A DNA stretch of 64,000 nucleotides from Janthinobacterium sp. GW458P. Its GTDB lineage: Bacteria; Pseudomonadota; Gammaproteobacteria; Burkholderiales; Burkholderiaceae_D. The DNA lies in the NCBI RefSeq assembly GCF_002127585.1, contig NZ_NEGZ01000030.1:1-64000 (forward strand), given 5' to 3'. The position numbers and the translations under genes were made by a program. The notes under the pieces are model-generated. The model did not search any database. It worked only from the letters and a program-made list of their open reading frames with translations, and was not told where the DNA came from. Shown in pieces: positions 16,428 through 25,661 of the stretch. Numbering within the stretch: the first letter of the stretch is position 1; each line of letters opens with the position of its first letter.

Positions 16428-17771
16428 CTAGCGGTTTGCCTGGGTGTTCGTCTCATTGACCACCCAGCGGAATTTTCCCGCCGCCGTATTGGGCAAGGCT
16501 GCCTTCAGCACCACCTCCACGCTGACGCCGGAATCGACCATGGTATGGATATTGTCGAGCAGCTTGAGCTTGTCGCTGTCGGAAAAGGCGGGACCAGGCA
16601 GCAGGCGCACTTCCCAGCGCGCCGCGCCCACTTGCGCCACCTGCGACTTGAGGATGTTATCGACGCCCTTGAAGGCGAACGTCAGGACCGATGGGCTGAT
16701 CACCGCTCCGCCGCTGCCGGTGATGCTATCTTCAAATTTGCCGGTAACGGGCTCGATCATGGGAAAGGGCCTGCCGCACGCGCAGCTGCCAGGCTTCCAG
16801 CGGCTCCGGTCGCTGAGCCGGTAACGCAGCAGCGGCATGGCCAGGTTATGAAAGGTCGTTCCCACCACAAAACCTTCCCCGTCGGTCGCCTTGCCGTGCT
16901 CGTCCAGGATTTCAACATGGGAATAATCACTGTTCACATGCATGTGACCATGTTCGCACTCGGTCGCGAATGCCACGCGCTCGGCCATGCCATACATATC
17001 CATGATGGTGGCCCCCAGGCGCTCGGCTATCAATGCGCGCTGATGCGGATACAGCGGTTCCGACGCCGTAAACACATAAGGAATGGATAGCCGCCGCCCG
17101 CGCCGCTGCAAGAAGCCGGCCAGCGTGTAGGCCGTCGACGGATAGGCTTGCAACATGGCCGGCGCCGCCTGCTCCAGGCGGTCGATGATCGCATCGGCAT
17201 GCGCCTCGGTCAGGTGCCGCGACGACAGCAGCAACTGGCGGTTATAGCGGTTCCAGAACCAGAATGGCGGTCTGGTCTGGTTGATCCCGGTCACCATGTC
17301 GCCACGCAGCGTGGCGCGCGTCAACCGGGGCGTGTAGCCGGACCAGCTCCAGTGGCGCTGGATGAAGGCGTTTTCCATCAATACCGACTGCATGCTGCGA
17401 AAAATCGTCAACGGCGTGCCTGTCGTGCCACTGGTCTGCCCGGCTGCCTGCCACGGCCGTTTGCGGCCCTGATGCGGATACAGCGCGGCACGGTGCGCAA
17501 GCAGGGTCGCCTTGTCGATCACGGGAAAATGCTCGTGCAATACCTGTGCCGCCTGGGCCGGCGTAAAACCGCCTGGCATGGCCGCGTAATGGGGCAGCGT
17601 ACGCATTGCGTGCTGCATGCTCGCATGCAGGCGCAAGCGCGAATAGTGCGCCAGTTCATCCACACTCATGCGTTCATGCGCGGCGAGGCGGCCCATCGCG
17701 CGTTGCAACAAAAAATTATCGCGCAGCATGGCTCGCATGCCGAAACGCAGTTCGTTCTTGATTGAAGACAT
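16428..17771 (-). CDS. CapK-like adenylate-forming enzyme (phenylacetate-CoA ligase family)
   Basis: A 447-residue member of the AMP-forming superfamily related to CapK and PaaK. It has the P-loop-like AAGQTSGTTGTPLTIF at about residues 105-120, YGMAERVAFATECEHG near 245, and RYRLSDRSRW around 310 with a following CACGR Cys pair. Such proteins recur in capsule and EPS clusters. They should activate a carboxylic acid as acyl-adenylate, and perhaps transfer it to CoA; the acid is unknown. Together with the two acyltransferases at 23081-25620 it could supply an unusual acyl decoration. The ATG at 17771 is chosen over upstream in-frame codons because the conserved region begins there and GGGAG precedes it. 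Confidence 0.85.
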   Translation of the reverse strand: MSSIKNELRFGMRAMLRDNFLLQRAMGRLAAHERMSVDELAHYSRLRLHASMQHAMRTLPHYAAMPGGFTPAQAAQVLHEHFPVIDKATLLAHRAALYPHQGRKRPWQAAGQTSGTTGTPLTIFRSMQSVLMENAFIQRHWSWSGYTPRLTRATLRGDMVTGINQTRPPFWFWNRYNRQLLLSSRHLTEAHADAIIDRLEQAAPAMLQAYPSTAYTLAGFLQRRGRRLSIPYVFTASEPLYPHQRALIAERLGATIMDMYGMAERVAFATECEHGHMHVNSDYSHVEILDEHGKATDGEGFVVGTTFHNLAMPLLRYRLSDRSRWKPGSCACGRPFPMIEPVTGKFEDSITGSGGAVISPSVLTFAFKGVDNILKSQVAQVGAARWEVRLLPGPAFSDSDKLKLLDNIHTMVDSGVSVEVVLKAALPNTAAGKFRWVVNETNTQANR

Positions 17772-17823
17772 AGTCACAATGGCTCCCGCAACGGGACTTC
17801 CGATAGGAGTGGGGTGAAAGGCA

Positions 17824-18813
17824 TCAAAGTAGCAGGAAACGATGGATTTCTTCACCTGGACTGCCGACCCGGGCCAGGCGGGACTCCGCCTGCGCGATCG
17901 CATCGCTCAATGCTTTCCGAAATGCAACATCCTCGACGGCACGCTCGAGGGTTGCGCGCATGGCTTCGACATCATCATGCGGGACGAAGCCCGGATAATC
18001 GCTGCCCAGATAGGCCTCGATCGCCTCGTGGCGCGTCGCCACCAGCGGCTTGCGGTTGCGCAACACCCGCAACAGCACGCTTTGCCCGCACGCCTCGCCC
18101 TGGCTTTTCAAGGGCATGGCAACTACGCGGCTGGCGGCCAGCAGACTCTCGAACTGCGCCTCCGGCAAATCCAGGTGCAGGGTCACGCGCGACTGCGCCG
18201 GCACAGCGACGTGGTTGCGTTCCGCTGCCACGACCACCAGCGGGGCACCGACGCCCGCCATGGCCTGCAACAGCAGGTCATAGTCGCGGTTGGAATATCC
18301 ACCGGCGAACACATAGTCGCCCTCGACCGCTGCCGCGGCGCCACCAAAACCATAGAGCTCCTGCCGCCACAGGTGAAAATGCACATCTTGCGGCGCCATG
18401 CCGACGGCCTCGATCAAATTATCGCGCTCCCCTTTCGAGAAGGCGACAAAACCCATCCCGGGAAAGCGCAGCGCGCGCCAGAGCAGGTTGAGACAGCGGC
18501 GCGCCCGCAGCGAATGAACGAAACACGCCATCACCAGCAGCTTGCGCGGGCGCGTCACCAGGCCGCAACGTATCATCGCCAGAATGGGTAGCGCCTGCCA
18601 ACCGATCAGCAGCACGATATCGTCGCTGCCCCACAGCTTGCGCACGCCCCACAGTTTGGGCGACACCATGGCTGACAGGATGGACAGTTTTCCGCGAAAC
18701 GACGAACCACGGCCACGCTCCGGCCCCATGTTGCTGACGCGGGCACCCTGCTGCTGAAGATAGGCGACAACGTCCTGGTAGCCGCCAGCTTGGGAAAGGA
18801 TTATTTGAATCAT
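17824..18813 (-). CDS. Putative glycosyltransferase (GT-B like)
   Basis: A 329-residue protein, shorter and more divergent than the neighbouring GT4 enzymes. It shows DYVFAGGYSNRDYDLLLQAM at about 168-187, then LVVVAAERN, and a C-terminal ESLLAASRVVAMPLK with GEACGQSVLLRVLRNRKPLVATRH, which corresponds to the nucleotide-sugar loop of GT4 enzymes. The N-terminal half is less typical. Its position between other transferase genes supports a role in repeat-unit assembly. The ATG at 18813 has only a weak SD. The gap to the next gene upstream (94 bases) is AT-rich. Confidence 0.75.
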   Translation of the reverse strand: MIQIILSQAGGYQDVVAYLQQQGARVSNMGPERGRGSSFRGKLSILSAMVSPKLWGVRKLWGSDDIVLLIGWQALPILAMIRCGLVTRPRKLLVMACFVHSLRARRCLNLLWRALRFPGMGFVAFSKGERDNLIEAVGMAPQDVHFHLWRQELYGFGGAAAAVEGDYVFAGGYSNRDYDLLLQAMAGVGAPLVVVAAERNHVAVPAQSRVTLHLDLPEAQFESLLAASRVVAMPLKSQGEACGQSVLLRVLRNRKPLVATRHEAIEAYLGSDYPGFVPHDDVEAMRATLERAVEDVAFRKALSDAIAQAESRLARVGSPGEEIHRFLLL

Positions 18814-18907
18814 CAGAAAACATTTTCAAAAAAACATTATCACATAGCATAGCGACATCGTCCACCGTTTTGCTGCAGTGCACAGGATTGTTACAATATT
18901 ATGGTTT

Positions 18908-20131
18908 TTAAACAATTCTCTCCCGGTAAACGGAGGCGAGCCGCCTGGCCAGAACGCGATAGCTGCGCTGTTCGTCAATAAAGGCCGGACCAGTGGCGGC
19001 AAGCAAGCGGGCGGCGGGCAGGTCGGCAAGAATGATGCCGATCTGCTCGGCCATCGCCTCGGCGGTACTGGCGGACAGCCGGCCAGCACCGCTGGCGCGC
19101 AACACATTTTCCTGGTCGGGACTATCATTGCCCACGCAAGGCATGCCCAGCGCCAGGTATTCGAGGAGCTTGGTCGGGGAACTGTAATCGAACAGCGCAC
19201 CGCGCGGAACATAGGAAAGCGCCACATCGGCGCCACAAAGCAGAGCCAAGGCCTGCAGCGACGGCAGCCAGCCCGTCACATGCACCGCGTCAGCAATGCC
19301 CAGACGCGCCGCATGGGCAATCAAGGCGGGCACATCGGACGCCGTCGGCGAATCGCCGATGAACAGCAAGCGCGCCGCGGGTTGATGAGTACGCAGGAGC
19401 AACAAGGCATCCAGCAACATCGTCAGCTCACGCGAGCTATCCAGCGTGCCGAGATAAGCGAGCACGGGAACACCTTCCCATCCGGCCAGGCGGCGTGGCG
19501 CAATTGCGGCGGCATGCAGCACTTCCACGTCTACCCCCATCGGCACGGCGGTTATTTTATCTATCGCAATACCACGTTCCACCATCAATTGCTTCATCGC
19601 TTCACTTTGCACAAAAACATGATCCGCCCTTTTCAGCACGACCTTGTACAACAGAAAGCGCTCAACCAGCCCCTTCAGCAACACGAGGTAGTAGCGCTTG
19701 CCGCCACCGGCGGCAATTGCTGATCGGGCACGCGCGATACGCCCTTCACTCATCAGAAATGATACCCAATAGGTAAACCGAATACCCTTGCAGCGTGCGA
19801 CAAGCATCGTCAGCAGACCGATGGAGACCATATCTCGCACCTGGATCAGGTCACACTGCTCTTTACTGGCCGCCAGTACGCGGCCCAGGCACAGCTTGAA
19901 AAATGCCCATTCCTGACGCAGGCGACAGGAATACTCGGCGGGACGCGCCTGTGTCCTGTAAGCACCGTCCACCAGTTCCCCCTTGCCTGCCCTGCCAACG
20001 ATGTCACATATCACGCCATGTTGCGGCAGGTACTTGCCGAACAGCGCAGCCACGTCGACACGGAAGGTGGGCAAGGGTTCAGGTACAAGTTGCAATAATC
20101 GAAATACGTTGTGTGATTTCAAGGCAAACAT
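18908..20131 (-). CDS. Glycosyltransferase family 4
   Basis: A 407-residue GT-B enzyme beginning with the strand FRLLQLVPEPLPTFRVDV and ending with the GT4 signature YSSPTKLLEYLALGMPCVG; in between are LAYLGTLDSSRELTMLLDAL and LFIGDSP. It should add a sugar to the lipid-linked repeat unit. The start is uncertain: ATG at 20131 places the first strand nine residues in but has its GAGG directly against it; ATG at 20191 would add 20 residues with a weak SD. A terminator at 20318-20346 separates it from the upstream lyase gene, so a new transcript likely begins between 20317 and 20131. Confidence 0.88.
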   Translation of the reverse strand: MFALKSHNVFRLLQLVPEPLPTFRVDVAALFGKYLPQHGVICDIVGRAGKGELVDGAYRTQARPAEYSCRLRQEWAFFKLCLGRVLAASKEQCDLIQVRDMVSIGLLTMLVARCKGIRFTYWVSFLMSEGRIARARSAIAAGGGKRYYLVLLKGLVERFLLYKVVLKRADHVFVQSEAMKQLMVERGIAIDKITAVPMGVDVEVLHAAAIAPRRLAGWEGVPVLAYLGTLDSSRELTMLLDALLLLRTHQPAARLLFIGDSPTASDVPALIAHAARLGIADAVHVTGWLPSLQALALLCGADVALSYVPRGALFDYSSPTKLLEYLALGMPCVGNDSPDQENVLRASGAGRLSASTAEAMAEQIGIILADLPAARLLAATGPAFIDEQRSYRVLARRLASVYRERIV

Positions 20132-20317
20132 CCTCGATAAGCCCGTCAATGAAAGACGCTGAAAAAAGATCGATGGCAGCGACGCGGCCATCGATCTCAA
20201 AGAACAGGCATATCATACCCGCGCCAAGGTAAATAATTAACAAAAAAATAGCTTCATTGACATAAAAATCACTCCCTCTGCCCCCTGCGTTCGCACTACC
20301 GCTCCTCATCCGCACAT

Positions 20318-20346
20318 AAAAAAAACCTGCCGCAGCAGGTTTTTTT
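20318..20346 (-). terminator. Rho-independent terminator after the secreted lyase gene
   Basis: Stem AACCTGC, loop CGCA, stem GCAGGTT flanked by A8 and T7 gives a symmetrical hairpin. It sits 39 bases after the lyase stop on the minus strand and divides the EPS locus into at least two transcripts. Confidence 0.88.
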
Positions 20347-20384
20347 CAACTGATCATGGATCTCTGGGGCACAAGCTGGATCGG

Positions 20385-22643
20385 TCAGTTCGGAATAAAG
20401 ATCGCCTGAGCTCCGACCATCAACTGTTTACCAGTGCTAGTGGTGGTTAGAGTAGTCTTCGGACGCTTGCAGCCGACATCGAGCAAAACAATGAATTCGC
20501 CAGTCTGCGCAACACTCGTTTTCACAAATGCACCATGATCCTCGGTTTTACCCGGGGCCGGCGGCGGCCCCGAGCGCGGTTGGTAGCTATTGGCCTCGCC
20601 GCCCAAGGAAGTAATGCAAAGGGTGCGATCTACTTTGGTAATCTTCACGGCGGTTGCACTCTCCGTGGCGATCGGTCCAGCCGCATGCAGATTCCATTCG
20701 AAGGACAGGGCGGTGGGCGCCGAGAGCCGGTCCACCACCACCACCGCATCCTGACCGCGCAAGTACCATACCTTGCGCACTGCCGAAGTCAACGCGCCAC
20801 CGTAAGCGGGTGTCGCGTCACCGGCCGCATAATCCAAGGTCGGAGTCGTAGAAAATGCCGTGATCTTGCCATTCCGGCTCAGGTTATTGGAGTTATCGTT
20901 GATTAACTGACCTACGCCATTATTGAACGTGATGGCATTATGCGATTTAGTCTGGCGGTACCACGACATTACCAGTGGCGAATAGTAATAATCCTCATAA
21001 CCGGACTCAATCAACAAACGGCGCCCGCCACTATCGATCACCAGTGCGTTCTGATCGCCATGACCATGATTATACGAACCATAGGGACTGGATTTGAAAT
21101 AGACGGAGGTACGGGCACGATCCGCCAAATTACTATGCATGGCGACCCAACCGATAGTCGGATACAAGGCGGCATTGGGGGGCGGCACGGGTGTCTCGGT
21201 TACCGTTTCAACAGGCAGAGGATAAGGCGCCTGAAACAAAGTCAGATCAGCCTCGTCGCCAACGATATTCTTGACATACCAGGCTGCCTGAGGCGTCTTG
21301 AAGCGCGATGAAAAGCCTTTCAACACAAAATTATAGATATCCCCCTCATGCTGATCGCCAAATACCTGTCCTGGCGCACCTGGCGGCAGGAAGTGCATCA
21401 AATAACGCGCAAAGCCATTGCTCCACGGCTTGGTGAAGATATTCACGCCAGTCGCTTCAGCCATCGGCTGCCATAACTGCAGGGCATACTCCGTATTAAA
21501 CATCGCATAGGAGGTACCGTTGGCGTAGCCGCCTTCGGGACCGCTCCAGACATACACCGCATTGACATAGGAGCGGAAAGAAAAATCAAACCAGGTAGCA
21601 GCGGCAGGGATATCACCCATCGTGAGCGTGGAAATCACCGCCAGATAGCCGAGCGCTATCACGCCGTGAGCATCAAAGGGGGTTTGATCTAACCTGTAAT
21701 TGTCTTTGATGAGGTCAGCATACATGGGAGTGACCCGCGCACTAATGGCCGCCATCCAGAGTGCTTTGCGCTGCGGATCCTTGCTCAACTCGACCGACAG
21801 CAAGTCCGAGCACTTAGCCAACGTCAACATGATGCTGCGTGTCGCCATATCATGATTGACATAGCTGGTCATGCCCTCAGGATCAAGTGCTGCCAACTGG
21901 TTGCCACGTGTCAGTGCTTCCTGCAGATACCTGTTCTCACCTGTAAGCCGGTACAGTAGTGTCGCGCCCAACATTTGATTGGTTGCACTGCCTATGGCTT
22001 GAGAAATCTGGGTGATATACGCCGTGCGCGCTGCCGACGGCGTACTTGACGTCAATGGCCAAAGCGAATCCGATGGCGCGGCCAGCGGGTAGGCTCCACC
22101 CGGCATGAGACTGGTAACCTGGGCCGTAAGACGAGTCAGGGCAGCACCGCGCGCCGTGCGGATGGCCGGAGTCCAGGCACTCAAGGGCAGAAAATCCGCG
22201 CGTTGCTGGCGAGGACGAGGATGGGCCAGAATTTTGCTCTTGATTGACTCGTTGTCGGGTACTTCAAACGTTTGTGACGCACTATCAATCGTAAAGGTAC
22301 GCGGCGTCGACCAATCGGTACTGGTACTGGGACGCACGCGCCAACTGTACTGGCCCGCGCTGAATGCCGTTGTCGGCAGATAAAAGGTGCGCTTACTCGT
22401 GTAAGTGGCAAACACGACACCACTCTTTTGAACCTCAACAACATAGGACGGCGGCGCCACGCTGCCCGGGTATTGTGCCCACGAAAAGGCAGGCGGGTTT
22501 TGCGCCTGCGCCTGCCGGTCGACCGGGGCCGGCCGGACAATGAATACCTCTTTCGACTCGGCCCAATCAGCCTGACTGGATCCAGCCAGCATACTCATCG
22601 CCAGCCCCAGAGCAACAGAAAAAAGTGACTTATTATTAACCAT
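20385..22643 (-). CDS. Secreted heparinase II/III family polysaccharide lyase
   Basis: A 752-residue exported protein with a signal peptide (ALGLAMSMLAGSSQA). An N-terminal beta-sandwich of the DUF4962/heparinase II N-terminal type (FSWAQYPG, YSWRVRPS) at about 40-120 is followed by an alpha-toroid (about 140-480) and a heparinase-like beta domain with YGSYNHGHGDQNALVIDSGG, ESGYEDYY and KSHNAITFNNG. The HGHGD and Tyr residues are the likely catalytic centre for beta-elimination on uronate polymers. Being exported, it fits trimming or release of the polymer made by this locus. SD AGGAG lies seven bases before the ATG. It forms a single-gene unit: a terminator follows, and a sigma-54-like element lies about 130 bases upstream. 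Confidence 0.9.
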   Translation of the reverse strand: MVNNKSLFSVALGLAMSMLAGSSQADWAESKEVFIVRPAPVDRQAQAQNPPAFSWAQYPGSVAPPSYVVEVQKSGVVFATYTSKRTFYLPTTAFSAGQYSWRVRPSTSTDWSTPRTFTIDSASQTFEVPDNESIKSKILAHPRPRQQRADFLPLSAWTPAIRTARGAALTRLTAQVTSLMPGGAYPLAAPSDSLWPLTSSTPSAARTAYITQISQAIGSATNQMLGATLLYRLTGENRYLQEALTRGNQLAALDPEGMTSYVNHDMATRSIMLTLAKCSDLLSVELSKDPQRKALWMAAISARVTPMYADLIKDNYRLDQTPFDAHGVIALGYLAVISTLTMGDIPAAATWFDFSFRSYVNAVYVWSGPEGGYANGTSYAMFNTEYALQLWQPMAEATGVNIFTKPWSNGFARYLMHFLPPGAPGQVFGDQHEGDIYNFVLKGFSSRFKTPQAAWYVKNIVGDEADLTLFQAPYPLPVETVTETPVPPPNAALYPTIGWVAMHSNLADRARTSVYFKSSPYGSYNHGHGDQNALVIDSGGRRLLIESGYEDYYYSPLVMSWYRQTKSHNAITFNNGVGQLINDNSNNLSRNGKITAFSTTPTLDYAAGDATPAYGGALTSAVRKVWYLRGQDAVVVVDRLSAPTALSFEWNLHAAGPIATESATAVKITKVDRTLCITSLGGEANSYQPRSGPPPAPGKTEDHGAFVKTSVAQTGEFIVLLDVGCKRPKTTLTTTSTGKQLMVGAQAIFIPN

Positions 22644-23080
22644 TATTGGCTCCTACAAAAAACAATCGGATGCTACAGGAAGCGACATCACCTCATCGAG
22701 CCTGCCAGGACGCCGCATAAAAATACAAACTACATAATCATCATGCATTAGCACCTAACCGCTATTTCACCTGCGTCTTAATCACCCAACTATACACCGT
22801 ATATAAGATAATGGCGTTGTCCCAAGCCAACAAACAGTCTTAAGCAGGAAGATAAAATAAAAAAACACCGATACGTCAATGGCCATAAATAAAACATTAT
22901 TTAACAAATCATGCCAGATGTAATATTTTAAGAAAAATTAAATACCACAAATGGAAACTGATGATTTATTGAAAATATTTATATATTTCGCCACATATTC
23001 CATGGCGACCAACCGAAACATACTTTAAAGCAATAAAAAACACACGATGAGAACAATACAACAAGAACACTTAGGCTATC
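22644..23080. other. AT-rich intergenic region, no gene
   Basis: These 437 bases between the acyltransferase stop and the lyase start are much richer in AT than the rest of the window. They should hold the promoter of the lyase and the end of the acyltransferase transcript. The only element singled out is at 22772-22788; no T-tailed hairpin and no plausible small gene were found. Confidence 0.6.
22772..22788 (-). promoter_or_regulatory. Element shared with epsD upstream region, sigma-54-like
   Basis: The minus strand reads TGGGTGATTAAGACGCA. It has GG-N10-GC spacing as in a -24/-12 promoter and matches 13 of 17 positions of the element before epsD (35214-35230). The match to the sigma-54 consensus itself is only partial. 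Confidence 0.35.
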
Positions 23081-24223
23081 TCAAGCAACGCGCGGGCTGA
23101 TCAGTTTTGCAAACACAAACCGCCTCACAGCCGCCGTATGCCGCTCGGTTAGTGCCCATAAGAAAATCGATGCGCCATTAATCGCCAGCAGATACAGCAT
23201 GAAGCGCAGAACCGTATCGTAGCGTACAGGCTGTGGCGCGGCCAGCTGAGGATCAAAACTCATGAGAAAAAAAGTCAATGGCAGATGCAGTGCATACAGC
23301 GAAAAACTGTATCCCGAAAAAAAATCTGACAGTCTTTTCAGATAACCAGCAGGAATATCCTTCGAAATCATCACAAGAAATACCGTAAAAAAAGCAAGCG
23401 CGAAATCATAACCGATGGCATCAGGATAAATACGCTTAAACAAAATAAAAAAACAAAACCCGGCCACAAGAAAAAAAACCGAAAAATAATGCCGCCATAC
23501 ATTCTCGTAAAGGCAATAAGCAGCCGCACCCATCATCCAAATCAAAAACATCATGAAATAATACAACGACCGTCCCTCATCATTCGGCTTTTCCGAATAA
23601 ACAAAAAGAAAAACGATAAAAATACTCAAGATCAGACATCCAATTCTTGCATTTTTCCTGAAGAAAAATACGCCCAAGGCAGCCGGCAATAAGAGGTAAT
23701 ACCAGAACTCGTTGGAAATGCTCCACAGCGAAAGATTCGTCCCATATTGAAAACCAATAATCATTTGCATAAAAAATGCATTCAATACAAATGTCTTGAC
23801 AGAATCTGGCTCCAGGCTGCTCCACCACTCAGGGAAAAAAGGGACGCGACTGGCAAGTAAAGCTTCCCCGCCTCCGTAGTTAAAAGCCAGTGCATCGAGC
23901 AAGGCGGTCATGAACAAGGCGGGAAGGATAACTATCCATAATCGGGTCAATCTGTCGATGAAATACTTGAACGAGTCGAAGCGCCGCGATCGCATTGCAT
24001 CAATGACCGGCCCGCCGATCAAGAATCCGCTCATGACAAAAAACATGATGACCGCTTTGTGGGCCCCGGAGCTGAACGCGCTCACCAACCATGCAAGCGC
24101 ACCACCGGTACCTGCCGCATGGTCAAAAAACAGGTAATTGGCATGCCCTATGACAACAGCCTGGGCTGCCAATGCACGCATCACATTGAGCCAAATTGAT
24201 GTATTCGAAGGAATTCTTTGCAT
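23081..24223 (-). CDS. Acyltransferase family 3 membrane protein
   Basis: A 380-residue multi-pass membrane protein of the Acyl_transf_3/OafA type. The N-terminus SIWLNVMRALAAQAVVIGHAN carries the conserved Arg and His of this family, followed by MFFVMSGFLIGGPV and about ten hydrophobic segments. Such enzymes move acetyl or other acyl groups across the membrane onto sugar hydroxyls. The gene is poorer in GC than its neighbours, with many A runs. It follows the second acyltransferase after a 203-base gap that holds a sigma-54-like site. The specific sugar and acyl donor cannot be told. Confidence 0.88.
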   Translation of the reverse strand: MQRIPSNTSIWLNVMRALAAQAVVIGHANYLFFDHAAGTGGALAWLVSAFSSGAHKAVIMFFVMSGFLIGGPVIDAMRSRRFDSFKYFIDRLTRLWIVILPALFMTALLDALAFNYGGGEALLASRVPFFPEWWSSLEPDSVKTFVLNAFFMQMIIGFQYGTNLSLWSISNEFWYYLLLPAALGVFFFRKNARIGCLILSIFIVFLFVYSEKPNDEGRSLYYFMMFLIWMMGAAAYCLYENVWRHYFSVFFLVAGFCFFILFKRIYPDAIGYDFALAFFTVFLVMISKDIPAGYLKRLSDFFSGYSFSLYALHLPLTFFLMSFDPQLAAPQPVRYDTVLRFMLYLLAINGASIFLWALTERHTAAVRRFVFAKLISPRVA

Positions 24224-24329
24224 GAACTAACCCGACTAACGAAGGTTAAAAAATTCGCCTCTCAAGCCGCCGGCCTTCCAGCCTAGGCGAACAAGGATAC
24301 CTGGCGACGATAAAGTAGGCGGCCGGGGC

Positions 24330-24346
24330 AGCATGCTGCCTGCCAT
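24330..24346 (-). promoter_or_regulatory. Candidate sigma-54 promoter before the acyltransferase gene
   Basis: The minus strand reads ATGGCAGGCAGCATGCT: TGGCA and TGCT with GG-N10-GC spacing, 11 of 14 defined positions of the -24/-12 consensus. The start point would be about 95 bases before the ATG at 24223. Part of the site is the palindrome GCAGCATGCTGC, so it could instead be a hairpin. Confidence 0.4.
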
Positions 24347-24426
24347 CGGCCCGCTGCCGCCCAAGACCATCTAAGCGCGGCTCAATGAGCAGCGAACATC
24401 AGCCGCGCCTCGGCCTGTAGGCGAGT

Positions 24427-25620
24427 TCAGGCACTCGATTTGGCTTGGCTGGATGCCCGGCGAAAATACGCGGCTGCAGCATTGACGTGCCGCATACCCG
24501 GCTGCTCGATGAGTTTGAATGTCATGAAACATATGCATACCAGCAGCGGGGTCAACAATAGGATGACGGACCAGTGCAAAAAGGGAGAAAAGGTCATTGC
24601 GCGCTCGCGACCGATCACAAAATGAAACGTCACGAACAGCAATAAACCATGCAACAAGTAAATGCTATATGCGAATTCACCAAAAGTGCGCGATACGGCA
24701 GTATGCAGAATGCCAAATATGCTCGTCCCTCCGGCAATCATGGCAAAGGCGATGGACAGCAGCAGCAGTGACCCGATCTCATGCGCGGAAGGAAATGCCA
24801 GGCAAGCGGTGGCGATACAGGCAAGGGTAAAAATGCTGGCCAGCCGGCTTTGACAAAATCGGCAAAAGGCAGGCGACAGGACTAACACGGCTGCAATCAT
24901 GCCAGCCAGGAACGCAAAAAAGTGGTGAACGGGGGCGCGTAATATGATCGCGGCGGTCAGCACGCTTACAAATACCACGGCACTGGCCAGCAGATACGGC
25001 CACGGCGGCGTGATGCGCAGGGGCAAGGCCAACAATGGCAACAGAAGGTAAAACAGCCATTCGTAAGGCAGCGACCAGGTGACGCCCGCCATAATATGGG
25101 TTGTATTTTTGATGCCGTTCAGATCTGGTGCTTCGACGGCGGTAAACATCAACCATTGTGCGGTATGAGTCAGTAACTTGGGCAATGTTTCCTGAATGCG
25201 AAAACCAGAAAGACAGGCGACGGTTATAAACAGGAGCACCATGGCGAACAGATACAGCGGTGTCAGACGAAAAATACGGGAAATATACAGTTTTCCCCAG
25301 TCTACTCCCCGGCTACGCGCAGCCAGTAATTTTGCATAAAACAGGAAACCGGTAATCATGAAAAACATGGCGACGCTGGCATGCCCAAAATTCGTATAGA
25401 GCGGCGATGGCGGTACGTTCCATGCGCCGTAGCGCAAATAAAAGTACCAGATACAACCATGGTGCAGGAACACAAAAAAAGCCAGGTAACCACGCAAGCC
25501 ATCGATCGCCCCATAACGTCCGGCAAGAGGCGGTGCTCCCCATCTTCTAACGATGAGAGCACAACAAAGTAATGCCAGCAGCAAACTCGCCACGGCAGGC
25601 AAAAAACTTACAACGTCCAT
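24427..25620 (-). CDS. Acyltransferase family 3 membrane protein
   Basis: A 397-residue OafA-like integral membrane acyltransferase. After a first membrane helix (residues 7-25) it has YGAIDGLRGYLAFFVFLHHG with the family Arg and His pair, then MFFMITGFLFYAKLL and a run of hydrophobic helices to a short basic tail. It is the second such enzyme in the locus and only distantly like the one at 23081-24223, so the two probably modify different positions or use different acyl groups. It starts 41 bases after the glycosyltransferase gene and belongs to the same transcript as the flippase and polymerase genes. Confidence 0.88.
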   Translation of the reverse strand: MDVVSFLPAVASLLLALLCCALIVRRWGAPPLAGRYGAIDGLRGYLAFFVFLHHGCIWYFYLRYGAWNVPPSPLYTNFGHASVAMFFMITGFLFYAKLLAARSRGVDWGKLYISRIFRLTPLYLFAMVLLFITVACLSGFRIQETLPKLLTHTAQWLMFTAVEAPDLNGIKNTTHIMAGVTWSLPYEWLFYLLLPLLALPLRITPPWPYLLASAVVFVSVLTAAIILRAPVHHFFAFLAGMIAAVLVLSPAFCRFCQSRLASIFTLACIATACLAFPSAHEIGSLLLLSIAFAMIAGGTSIFGILHTAVSRTFGEFAYSIYLLHGLLLFVTFHFVIGRERAMTFSPFLHWSVILLLTPLLVCICFMTFKLIEQPGMRHVNAAAAYFRRASSQAKSSA

Positions 25621-25661
25621 TATTGCTTTCAGAACAAATATAGAATTACGGCCCAGTGTCG

